From Flavobacteriaceae bacterium (GTDB lineage: Bacteria; Bacteroidota; Bacteroidia; Flavobacteriales; Flavobacteriaceae): 64,000 bases of DNA. The translations under genes were made by a program, and so were the position numbers. How positions within the stretch are numbered: the first letter of the stretch is position 1; each line of letters opens with the position of its first letter. The stretch spans positions 1-64,000 of the forward strand of contig DQCR01000050.1 in the NCBI GenBank assembly GCA_003533785.1, given 5' to 3'. The notes beneath the pieces were generated by a model that made no database searches, had not been told where the DNA came from, and worked only from the letters and a program-made list of their open reading frames with translations. This document shows positions 46,110-54,920 of this stretch, piece after piece.

Positions 46110-46209
46110 CGGATTCCCCTTTTGAGAGTGGACTGGGCCTTGATTAGTTTTCCACAATACTTGCTTATAATTATCAAGATCGCTAACTATAAATTGTCCG
46201 CTACCGTTG

Positions 46210-46217
46210 TACCTTTG
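46210..46217 (+). promoter_or_regulatory. -7 promoter box, TACCTTTG
   Basis: Exact TAnnTTTG, ending 4 nt before the GTG start at 46222. The transcript should begin at or near that GTG. Confidence 0.5.
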
Positions 46218-46221
46218 ATGA

Positions 46222-46851
46222 GTGAATTATCTGGCACACATCTACCTCTCTGGCTCCAGCGTGCTGCACTCTGTAGGTAATTTTATTGCTGATGATGTGA
46301 AGGGCTCCGATTGGAAAAATTATCCCAAAGCAATTCAAGACGGGATAACCCTTCATCGTGCCATTGATTCATTTACCGACAATCATATTTTATTTAAAAA
46401 GCACGTTCGATTGCTCTTTCCCAAATACCGACATTACAGTAGAGTGATTGTTGATATGTATTACGATCATCTTCTTGCCCATCATTGGTCGCGCTATCAT
46501 CCTTTGTCACTAAATAGATTTGCTCAAAAATTTTACAATGATTTGGAGAAATATTTGAACCTACTCCCAAAAGGATATAACCAACGAATACTCATAATAA
46601 AAAGAGAAAATTGGTTGCTGAAGTACAAATCCAAGGAAAGTTTAAAAGACGTTTTAAAACAAATGGAGAGCCGTACTCAGTTTCCTTCGAACTTAAGTGA
46701 ATCAACAGAGGAACTAACACTTCATTGGGATCTTTTAAGTCAAGATTTTAAGATTTTTTTTAAAGACCTGTGTGTTTTTTGCAAAAGCCACCCAAAGAGT
46801 GGCGTTTATCAAGAATTACCGTATTTTAAGGATCTAAATTCAGTATTATGA
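46222..46851 (+). CDS. acpH: Acyl carrier protein phosphodiesterase-like (AcpH, DUF479)
   Basis: 209 residues from GTG 46222; the preceding in-frame codon is TGA, so no earlier start exists. MNYLAHIYLSGSS, GNFIADDVKG, GITLHRAIDSFTDNH and VDMYYDHLLAHHW match the AcpH family, an HD-type metal fold. The E. coli enzyme removes phosphopantetheine from ACP; related proteins may have other substrates. Overlaps ggt by 4 nt. Confidence 0.85.
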   Translation: MNYLAHIYLSGSSVLHSVGNFIADDVKGSDWKNYPKAIQDGITLHRAIDSFTDNHILFKKHVRLLFPKYRHYSRVIVDMYYDHLLAHHWSRYHPLSLNRFAQKFYNDLEKYLNLLPKGYNQRILIIKRENWLLKYKSKESLKDVLKQMESRTQFPSNLSESTEELTLHWDLLSQDFKIFFKDLCVFCKSHPKSGVYQELPYFKDLNSVL

Positions 46852-48515
46852 CCCGAAATCTATTAATCCTATTTGGAATAATCCTACTCATACAATGTCA
46901 GAATCCTTCAAACCATCCCAAAGCTGCAGTTGTTTCAGCTAGAGAGGAAGCCTCTTCAATTGGCCTTGCCATTTTAAAACAAGGGGGGAATGCTTTTGAT
47001 GCAATGGTAGCAACCCATTTGGCCCTAGCGGTCTGCTACCCCAATGCTGGAAACATCGGCGGAGGAGGCTTTTTAGTGTATCGGAATGCCGATGGAACCG
47101 TTGGAAGTTTAGATTTTAGAGAAAAAGCTCCTGCTGCTGCCACAGAAGATATGTATCTTGATGCTGCAGGTGAAGTGATCCCAGACAAGAGCACACTGGG
47201 AGGTCTAGCAGTAGGTGTTCCAGGCTCAATTGATGGGATTCTTCGTATTCATGAAAAACTCGGTTCACTCCCCTTTGTCGATTTGGTTCAGCCGGCTATC
47301 GATTTAGCAGAAAAAGGGTTTGTTGTAACAGAAAAGCAAGCCGAAAGCTTAGCATCTAAGAGAGAAGAGTTTATTTTGATTAACGGGATAAATAGCCGAT
47401 TTTCGAAAACGTATCAGGTGGGTGACACTATAAAAAATCCTGAAATGGCGGCATCGCTTCGACGCATTCAGTTGACGGGCAGAGTGGGATTTTATGAAGG
47501 AAAAACAGCCCAGTTGATTATTGATCGTTTAGCAGAAACTGAAGGAATTATTTCTTTAGAAGATTTAAAAAATTACGAAGCCGTGTGGAGAGATCCACAT
47601 CAATTCAATTACAAAGATTTAGCGATGATATCAATGGCACCCCCTTCTAGTGGAGGGCTCTGTCTAAATCAATTGTTCGGAATGATTGAACCTTATAATA
47701 TTGGTCAATACGATCATAATTCAATAGAAGCCATGCAGCTAATGATAGAAGCAGAGAGACGCTCGTATGCCGATCGGTCAGAATATATGGGTGATCCAGA
47801 TTTCGTCACTATCCCCATAGACAGCCTAGCAGATCCCGCCTATCTCAATCGCAGAATGACCAGTTTTAATTGGAATAAACCTACGCTTTCTTCGGAAATA
47901 AAAGCAGGGGAAATTCAATGGGAAGAAAGTGATGAAACAACCCACTATTCTATTTTAGACCAAAATGGAAATGCTGTGGCTGTCACTACTACCCTCAATG
48001 GAAGCTATGGGTCTAAAGTATATGTGGAAGCGGGTGGTTTTTTCCTAAACAATGAAATGGATGACTTTAGCAGTAAGCCAGGAACACCTAATATGTTTGG
48101 AATGATTGGTAACAAGGCCAATGCTATTGCTCCTGGTAAACGAATGCTCAGTTCAATGACCCCAACAATTGTTGAAAAAGACGGAACACTATGGATGATC
48201 CTAGGGACACCAGGAGGCTCTACGATTATCACTTCAGTTTTTCAGACCATTCTCAACGTCTATGAGTTTGGAATGGATATGCAAGCCGCAGTGGAAGCGC
48301 CCCGATTCCATCATCAATGGCTTCCCGATTTGGTGGAATTGGAACCGGGTAGGTTCACCAAGGAACAAATCCAATCATTGAAAGAAAAAAACTATCCTAT
48401 TGAAGAAAAAGAACCACGAATCATTGGTCGTGTAGATGCAATTTTAGTTTCAAAAGAGGGCATTATTTCAACAGGATCCGACCCAAGAGGGGATGATGCG
48501 GCCGCGATTTGGTAA
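46848..48515 (+). CDS. ggt: Gamma-glutamyltransferase lipoprotein
   Basis: 555 residues. A lipoprotein-like signal (LLILFGIILLIQC) is followed by the large subunit, and self-cleavage is expected just before T364 in ESDETTHYSIL, the N-terminal nucleophile of the small subunit. RRSYADRSEYMGDPDF, LNNEMDDFSSKPGTPN and PTIVEKDGTLWMILGTPGGSTI are standard. Cleaves gamma-glutamyl bonds of glutathione and related compounds outside the inner membrane. Coupled to acpH by ATGA, though their functions are unrelated. Confidence 0.95.
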   Translation: MTRNLLILFGIILLIQCQNPSNHPKAAVVSAREEASSIGLAILKQGGNAFDAMVATHLALAVCYPNAGNIGGGGFLVYRNADGTVGSLDFREKAPAAATEDMYLDAAGEVIPDKSTLGGLAVGVPGSIDGILRIHEKLGSLPFVDLVQPAIDLAEKGFVVTEKQAESLASKREEFILINGINSRFSKTYQVGDTIKNPEMAASLRRIQLTGRVGFYEGKTAQLIIDRLAETEGIISLEDLKNYEAVWRDPHQFNYKDLAMISMAPPSSGGLCLNQLFGMIEPYNIGQYDHNSIEAMQLMIEAERRSYADRSEYMGDPDFVTIPIDSLADPAYLNRRMTSFNWNKPTLSSEIKAGEIQWEESDETTHYSILDQNGNAVAVTTTLNGSYGSKVYVEAGGFFLNNEMDDFSSKPGTPNMFGMIGNKANAIAPGKRMLSSMTPTIVEKDGTLWMILGTPGGSTIITSVFQTILNVYEFGMDMQAAVEAPRFHHQWLPDLVELEPGRFTKEQIQSLKEKNYPIEEKEPRIIGRVDAILVSKEGIISTGSDPRGDDAAAIW

Positions 48516-48561
48516 CAATAAAACAACGACCCCATACTAGTGTTTTTCGAGTGGAAAATGC

Positions 48562-48569
48562 TATTTTTG
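48562..48569 (+). promoter_or_regulatory. -7 promoter box of uvrA, TATTTTTG
   Basis: Exact TAnnTTTG, ending 7 nt before the uvrA ATG. Confidence 0.5.
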
Positions 48570-48576
48570 GAGGCTT

Positions 48577-51417
48577 ATGAAGGAGGAAAAAGGTGTGATC
48601 GAAGTCCAAGGAGCTCGTGTTCACAATTTAAAAAATATTGATGTTTCAATCCCTCGTGAAAAACTAGTTGTGATCACAGGCCTGTCAGGTAGTGGTAAGT
48701 CATCACTAGCTTTTGAAACCATCTATGCGGAAGGTCAACGTCGTTACATGGAAACTTTTTCCGCCTATGTCCGCCAATTTCTAGGCAACTTGGAACGTCC
48801 AGATGTGGATAAAATAGATGGCCTTTCCCCTGTCATTGCCATTGAACAAAAAACAACTTCTAGAAGTCCACGATCCACAGTGGGTACCATTACAGAACTA
48901 TACGATTATTTACGACTTCTCTTCGCACGGATTGGAACCGCCTACAGCTATATCAGCCACAAGAAAATGGTAAGCTATAGCGATGCTCAAATTTTGGCCT
49001 TAATACAAAAAGAGTTTCAGGAAAAAAAAATAGCCCTCCTCGCTCCTATTATCAAATCCAGAAAAGGCCATTATCGCGAGCTTTTTGAAAATCTTCTCAA
49101 GCAAGGCTTCATACGAGTCCGTGTAGACGGCCTTATTGAAGATCTAAAGCCAGGTATGAAGCTAGATCGCTACAAAACCCATGATATTGAATTGGTTGTG
49201 GATCGTGTCAAAATGGACAAAACAGCCAATCTTGATAAGCGATTGGAAGATTCCGTAGCCACAGCTATGGAATTTGGTGACAACAGCTTATTGATTATAG
49301 ATTTGGATTCAGAGAAACAACGTTATTTTAGTCGTAATCTGATGTGTCCTGATAGCGGACTTTCCTACCCCAAGCCAGAACCCAACAGCTTTTCTTTCAA
49401 TTCCCCCAAAGGCATGTGTCCTAATTGTAAAGGATTGGGGGTGCAACAGGTTTTGAACCAAGACAAAATTATTCCAGACAGATCAATACCTATCAACAAA
49501 GGCGGTATTATCCCACTAGGGGAACGAAAAAACAATTGGGCATTTAAACAAATAGAAGTCATTGCCAAATGCTATGGCTTTTCGTTAAATGATCCCATTG
49601 AAAAAATTCCTAATGAAGCCTTACAAGTCATCCTCAAAGGGGGGAAAGAAAAATTTTCAATTCCGTCCAAGTCACTAGGGATTACACGCGACTATAAAAT
49701 TGATTACGAAGGGATAGAAAATTTCATTCAATATCAATATCTGAATAGTGAATCTTCTGGAATCAAACGATGGGCAAAAGCTTTTATGGATGAAAAAAAG
49801 TGTTCCAGTTGCAATGGGCAACGACTCAAGAAAGAAGCGCAATACTTTAAAATCAATGATGCCACTATTGGGGAGTTGACGAGTATGGATTTGATCGACC
49901 TCTATAGATGGTTCGAGCAATTACCGGAAATGCTAACCTCCAATGAAAATAAAATTGCTTTAGAGCTACTTAAAGAGCTGAAAATGCGAACGCGTTTCCT
50001 TCTCGATGTTGGTTTGAACTATTTGACCCTTAATCGCTCGTCTCGATCGCTCTCAGGAGGAGAAGCTCAACGAATACGGCTTGCAACCCAAATAGGTTCA
50101 CAACTTGTTGGGGTGCTCTATATTCTTGATGAACCCAGTATTGGTCTCCATCAAAGAGATAATCAACGCTTGATTGCGTCTTTGGAGTCACTTCGGGACA
50201 TGGGTAATTCAATCATCGTTGTGGAGCACGATAAGGACATGATATTACGGTCCGATCATGTCATTGACATGGGACCGTTTGCAGGGAAAAATGGGGGTGA
50301 GATAATCTCAGAAGGTCCTCCAAATGAGCTTAGCAACCTAAAGACGCTAACGGCGGCTTACCTCACGCAACAAAAAATAATTCCCATACCCCAAAAACGA
50401 CGTACCGGAAATGGGAATGCCATCGACCTAAAAGGATGCAAAGGAAACAATCTTAAAAACATTAACCTTAGCTTGCCTTTGGGGATAATGATTGGTATTA
50501 CTGGGGTGTCTGGAAGTGGTAAGTCCACACTAATCAACGAAACCCTTTACCCAATTCTCAATGCTTATTATTTTAATGGAGTGAAGGAACCCCTTCCCTA
50601 CAAGTCAATTTCTGGTTTAGAATATTTAGATAAGGTAGTAGATATCAACCAAAGTCCTATTGGACGAACGCCTCGAAGTAATCCAGCGACTTACACAGGT
50701 GTTTTCAGTGAAATTAGAACTCTTTTCACCAAAACGCCAGAAGCACAAATCCGAGGATATAAGCCAGGTAGATTCAGTTTTAATGTGAAAGGAGGGCGTT
50801 GCGAGACCTGCCAGGGAGGGGGAATGCGTGTCATTGAAATGAATTTCTTACCCGATGTCTACATTGAATGTGAAGACTGTCAAGGAAAACGCTTCAACAG
50901 AGAAACTCTTGAGATAAGGTATCGTGGAAAGTCTATTGCCGATGTCCTATCCATGACCATAAACGAGGCAGTCACTTTTTTTGAGTCGATCCCCAAAATA
51001 TACAAGAAATTAAAAACCATCCAAGAAGTTGGGTTAGGCTATGTTGCTTTAGGTCAGTCCTCCACAACGCTATCGGGTGGGGAAGCTCAACGAATAAAAT
51101 TAGCTGCGGAACTTTCCAAGAGAGATACAGGAAAAACAATTTATATTTTAGATGAACCAACAACTGGATTGCACTTTGAAGATATTCGGGTACTTATGGA
51201 AATGCTCAATCGATTGGTAGACAAAGGAAATACTGTATTGATTATAGAACACAACTTGGATGTAATCAAATTAGTTGACTACGTTATTGATATTGGCCCA
51301 GAAGGAGGAAAAGGTGGCGGACAATTGGTTGGAGAAGGCACACCCGAATCTCTTGCAATCCAAAAAAACAGTCATACCGCCACCTATTTAGCTATCGAAT
51401 TAACCCCAAAAACATAA
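48577..51417 (+). CDS. uvrA: Excinuclease ABC subunit A
   Basis: 946 residues, normal for UvrA, the damage-recognition ATPase of nucleotide excision repair. Two ABC units: Walker [11 protein letters not shown] near 35 and [10 protein letters not shown] near 650, with signatures [12 protein letters not shown] and [12 protein letters not shown]. Zinc-binding cysteines: [21 protein letters not shown], and CETCQGGG with [10 protein letters not shown]. First gene of a run with the LOG and barrel genes at 3- and 2-nt gaps. Confidence 0.98.
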   Translation: MKEEKGVIEVQGARVHNLKNIDVSIPREKLVVITGLSGSGKSSLAFETIYAEGQRRYMETFSAYVRQFLGNLERPDVDKIDGLSPVIAIEQKTTSRSPRSTVGTITELYDYLRLLFARIGTAYSYISHKKMVSYSDAQILALIQKEFQEKKIALLAPIIKSRKGHYRELFENLLKQGFIRVRVDGLIEDLKPGMKLDRYKTHDIELVVDRVKMDKTANLDKRLEDSVATAMEFGDNSLLIIDLDSEKQRYFSRNLMCPDSGLSYPKPEPNSFSFNSPKGMCPNCKGLGVQQVLNQDKIIPDRSIPINKGGIIPLGERKNNWAFKQIEVIAKCYGFSLNDPIEKIPNEALQVILKGGKEKFSIPSKSLGITRDYKIDYEGIENFIQYQYLNSESSGIKRWAKAFMDEKKCSSCNGQRLKKEAQYFKINDATIGELTSMDLIDLYRWFEQLPEMLTSNENKIALELLKELKMRTRFLLDVGLNYLTLNRSSRSLSGGEAQRIRLATQIGSQLVGVLYILDEPSIGLHQRDNQRLIASLESLRDMGNSIIVVEHDKDMILRSDHVIDMGPFAGKNGGEIISEGPPNELSNLKTLTAAYLTQQKIIPIPQKRRTGNGNAIDLKGCKGNNLKNINLSLPLGIMIGITGVSGSGKSTLINETLYPILNAYYFNGVKEPLPYKSISGLEYLDKVVDINQSPIGRTPRSNPATYTGVFSEIRTLFTKTPEAQIRGYKPGRFSFNVKGGRCETCQGGGMRVIEMNFLPDVYIECEDCQGKRFNRETLEIRYRGKSIADVLSMTINEAVTFFESIPKIYKKLKTIQEVGLGYVALGQSSTTLSGGEAQRIKLAAELSKRDTGKTIYILDEPTTGLHFEDIRVLMEMLNRLVDKGNTVLIIEHNLDVIKLVDYVIDIGPEGGKGGGQLVGEGTPESLAIQKNSHTATYLAIELTPKT

Positions 51418-51420
51418 TCC

Positions 51421-52110
51421 ATGTCAACTAACAAACATCCACAAAAAAATTGGAGTGCAATCAAAGCAAATGACTCTTGGGCTCTATTCAAGATCATGAG
51501 TGAGTTTGTGGAAGGTTATGAGCGATTAGGTGCTATAGGGCCTTGTATTTCAATTTTTGGATCGGCCCGAACAGAAGCAACGGATCCCACTTACCAACTG
51601 ACCAAAAAAATATCATATGCCATAGTAAAGCACGGTTATGGGGTAATTACAGGAGGTGGTCCAGGCATCATGGAAGCTGCCAATCGGGGTGCACAAGAAG
51701 CAAAGGGATTATCTGTAGGATTGAATATAAATCTTCCTTTTGAACAACAGAGCAATCCCTATATTGATACCGATAAGAGCATCAATTTTGAGTATTTTTT
51801 TGTTCGAAAAGTAATGTTTGTTAAGTACGCACAAGGCTTTGTAGTAATGCCTGGTGGATTGGGTACCCTAGATGAATTATTTGAAGCTCTCACTCTAATT
51901 CAGACTGAAAAAATCAAATCGTTTCCTATTTTACTTGTTGGTAAGAATTATTGGTCTGGTTTGATGGAATGGATCAAATCGCAGTTACTTACTAAGAAAA
52001 ATATAAGTCCAGAAGATTTGAACCTGATTGAAGTCGTAGACACTCCAGAAGAAGTCCTTCAAGCTTTAGATAAGTTTCACACTAAGGACAGCTTCCGTCC
52101 GAATTTTTAA
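51421..52110 (+). CDS. LOG family (TIGR00730) Rossmann-fold protein
   Basis: 229 residues. The Rossmann core includes ISIFGSARTEATDP, GYGVITGGGPGIMEAANRGA and VVMPGGLGTLDELFEALTLIQT, the PGGxGTxxE motif of cytokinin-activating LOG enzymes and bacterial nucleotide 5'-monophosphate nucleosidases. It likely cleaves the N-glycosidic bond of a nucleoside monophosphate. Three nt after uvrA. Confidence 0.9.
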   Translation: MSTNKHPQKNWSAIKANDSWALFKIMSEFVEGYERLGAIGPCISIFGSARTEATDPTYQLTKKISYAIVKHGYGVITGGGPGIMEAANRGAQEAKGLSVGLNINLPFEQQSNPYIDTDKSINFEYFFVRKVMFVKYAQGFVVMPGGLGTLDELFEALTLIQTEKIKSFPILLVGKNYWSGLMEWIKSQLLTKKNISPEDLNLIEVVDTPEEVLQALDKFHTKDSFRPNF

Positions 52111-52112
52111 AT

Positions 52113-54884
52113 ATGCAACGAGTTCTATTTTTATTTCTCTCTCTATTAGTGAACCTGTTGCAGGCACAACAAGCGGTAACCTATGAGGTAGATGCTGAGG
52201 TTATCGCAGAAGAAAGAAAAATAAAAATAAGACAGCAGGTGCATCTTGAAGCTGGAGCTATTGTCAATGATACCTTGTATTTTAACGATTGGAATCATGC
52301 CTATAGCAGTTCAAAAACTCCATTGGCTCTTTGGTTTGCAGAAGAATTTGACCGCAGTTTTTATTTAGCTCCAAAAAATCGTCTTGGACAGACTGTTATA
52401 CAATCGATCAAAGAAAAACAAAGCCTCCTTTCTTGGTTTCGACCCGTCAATCACCCGGATCAAATTGGGATTTTAATTCCCCCAGTAGCCCAGCAAAATG
52501 GGATTACGCTTTATTTTGAATACGATTTAATTCTTCCTGATGCCAAATTTTCTAAATATGGTTATAATGAAAATAAAAAATCGATCCGATTAACCGAATG
52601 GTTATTGACCTACACCGGACCCAGTTCATCATTGGAGCGTTTGGTGAGTAATTTGGATATAGACGATCAAAACAGCTACAAAGCCCACTACAAGGTTCGC
52701 TTTGAAACACCAGACTCCTATGAAATTATTGCAGACCTTCCCAGAATAGAAAAATTAGTATGGGAGGGTAGTTCCCTTTATTGCCCCACCTTTGTAATGA
52801 GTGAAGAAACTGAATTTGTCACTTATTCCATGCCAGATGGGGCCCAGATTTTTTCAGACATAGGGTATCCTAAGCAACTTCAAAGCGAGTCACAAAATCA
52901 ATTTGAGCGTATTTACGCGTTCCTTAGAAAAGAGATTCCAGACTTTACCCAGTCAAATTTCATTGTTTCTAAGATCGATTACAATAAACGTCCGTTTTAT
53001 GGGCTGAATCAGCTACCCAGTTTCATTAGCCCCTTTTCAAAATCATTACTCAATGAATTAAAAGTGATTAAAGCCTTTTCACGAACCTATGTCCAAACTC
53101 AAATGATGCTTCCAAAAAGAAAGAATCAATGGATTTTAGAGGGTCTTCCTATCTATCTTGTTATTAAATATATCGAGACTTACCACCCCAACCTTCGCTT
53201 TCTAGGGGATCTTTCAAAGTTATTCTACTTAAGGACCTATGGGATTGCTAAAATGTCATTTAACGACAGTTTTATGACCTATACGGAGTTTATGCTTCGT
53301 AACAATCTACATCAAGAAGCAGCCACAGAGAAAGGAAGTCTAACTCGCTTCAATGAACGCATAACCGTTCCCTATCATGTGGGAATTGGCCTTCGATATC
53401 TAGAATCCTACATGAATAATGAACGGTTTGAAAAACTGATAAAGCAACTTATTTCAAGTGAAAATGCTGGGATGATACAATCGTATTTTAAGTCAAAAGA
53501 TCAGCAAGACATTCAATGGTTCTATGACACCTATATCAACCAACGCTGGGGGGTTGATTTTCAAATTAAAGAACAATCAAAAGACAAAGATTCCATAGAG
53601 TTGATCGTTACAGAGAATAATAAATTACAAATTCCTGTCAAATTGAGTAGATTAAAAAATAAAGAAATAGTCTCACAAATGTGGGTTTATCCTAATCCGG
53701 AACGAGCGTATAAGTTTGACAGAAAAGGGAGCGATCAAATCGCCATAAACCCATTCTTAGGCTTACCCGAATTAAATAAAGAAAACAACTGGAAATCTAC
53801 CCAACAAAAAATTTTCAAGAAGCCCTTGTCGTTTCGTTTAGTGAAAGATACAGAAGTCCCAGATAGAAATCAGCTTTTTGCCAATCCAATATCGAATTAC
53901 AATGCCTACGATGGAATTTCGTTTGGTGGAAGATTTCACAATAAAAAGCTCACCAGACAAAATTTTCAAATGGATTTTCGCCCTCAATATTCTTTTCTCG
54001 AGGAAAATCTTGTGGGTAGTTATCGATTGGCCTTGAGAATAAACTCTTTAGAGCGAAAAAACTTCCTTACTACATTATCCCTAAACGGGACTAGTTTTCA
54101 TTACGATACAGGACTTCGCTACCACGTCGTCGCTCCACAACTGGCTTTTTTCTTTAGAACACCCGATTTCAGATCAAACTTACGCCAAGCTTTGAGTGCG
54201 TCATGGTATAATATTTCCAAGGATATTGATGAAGGAATAGAAACAACTCCAGAGTATGGCGTATTGAAATTAACGCATTTATATTCCGATAAAGCCACAT
54301 TAAAATACCTTACTATGGCTTCGAGCTTGGAATTATCCAATTCTTTCAGCAAAGCGAGTTTCAATTTCGATTACCGCAAACTTTTCCCCAGTGGTCGTCA
54401 ATTCCAAGTCCGTTTTTTTGCTGGTAAGTTTATCAGAAATGCAGCAAAGAATAATAATTTTTTTGACTTCAGTCTAACTCGTCCCAATGACTATTTGTAT
54501 CAGTATCAATACCTGGGACGTTCTGAAACCTCTGGTTTTTTTAGTCAACAATTTATTTTGGCTGAGGGAGGTCTGAAAGCCAATTTAACGGAATCCAATG
54601 TGAGTGATTATTTGTTTAGTACAAACTTAATGATGAGTCTTTGGAAATGGATTGAAGTGTATGGTGACGTTGCGTTGGCAAAAAATCTCAATCAACCCAT
54701 AAAAAAGTATTGGGGAACAGGAATTCGTTTAAATCTAGTCCCAGATTATTTGGAAATGTATTTTCCCATCTACAACCAAGACGGACTCCAACTCAATGAT
54801 TCGTCTTACATCCAAAACATCCGATTCGTTTTAACTGTTGAAACCAAACAATTGGCAGCATTATTTACGCGTAAGTGGTTCTAA
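52113..54884 (+). CDS. M1-like pseudo-peptidase fused to an outer-membrane beta-barrel
   Basis: 923 residues. Signal peptide at about 1-19 (VLFLFLSLLVNLLQAQ). Residues 20-480 resemble the beta and helical domains of M1/gluzincin metallopeptidases, but where the zinc motif HExxH-x18-E would sit the chain reads K320-A-F-S-R324 and then E343 in WILEGLPIYL, so both histidines are missing and catalysis by zinc is unlikely. From about 590 the protein is rich in alternating beta strands (YRLALRINSLERKNF and similar) and ends in Phe, the outer-membrane barrel signal. Probably a surface protein; function unknown. Two nt after the LOG gene. Confidence 0.72.
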   Translation: MQRVLFLFLSLLVNLLQAQQAVTYEVDAEVIAEERKIKIRQQVHLEAGAIVNDTLYFNDWNHAYSSSKTPLALWFAEEFDRSFYLAPKNRLGQTVIQSIKEKQSLLSWFRPVNHPDQIGILIPPVAQQNGITLYFEYDLILPDAKFSKYGYNENKKSIRLTEWLLTYTGPSSSLERLVSNLDIDDQNSYKAHYKVRFETPDSYEIIADLPRIEKLVWEGSSLYCPTFVMSEETEFVTYSMPDGAQIFSDIGYPKQLQSESQNQFERIYAFLRKEIPDFTQSNFIVSKIDYNKRPFYGLNQLPSFISPFSKSLLNELKVIKAFSRTYVQTQMMLPKRKNQWILEGLPIYLVIKYIETYHPNLRFLGDLSKLFYLRTYGIAKMSFNDSFMTYTEFMLRNNLHQEAATEKGSLTRFNERITVPYHVGIGLRYLESYMNNERFEKLIKQLISSENAGMIQSYFKSKDQQDIQWFYDTYINQRWGVDFQIKEQSKDKDSIELIVTENNKLQIPVKLSRLKNKEIVSQMWVYPNPERAYKFDRKGSDQIAINPFLGLPELNKENNWKSTQQKIFKKPLSFRLVKDTEVPDRNQLFANPISNYNAYDGISFGGRFHNKKLTRQNFQMDFRPQYSFLEENLVGSYRLALRINSLERKNFLTTLSLNGTSFHYDTGLRYHVVAPQLAFFFRTPDFRSNLRQALSASWYNISKDIDEGIETTPEYGVLKLTHLYSDKATLKYLTMASSLELSNSFSKASFNFDYRKLFPSGRQFQVRFFAGKFIRNAAKNNNFFDFSLTRPNDYLYQYQYLGRSETSGFFSQQFILAEGGLKANLTESNVSDYLFSTNLMMSLWKWIEVYGDVALAKNLNQPIKKYWGTGIRLNLVPDYLEMYFPIYNQDGLQLNDSSYIQNIRFVLTVETKQLAALFTRKWF

Positions 54885-54906
54885 TATTTAAAACCGCATT
54901 TTTTTG

Positions 54907-54914
54907 TAATTTTG
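54907..54914 (+). promoter_or_regulatory. -7 promoter box, TAATTTTG
   Basis: Exact TAnnTTTG, ending 6 nt before ATG 54921. An in-frame TTG at 54912 falls inside the box and is not a start. Confidence 0.5.
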
Positions 54915-54920
54915 TGCTTC

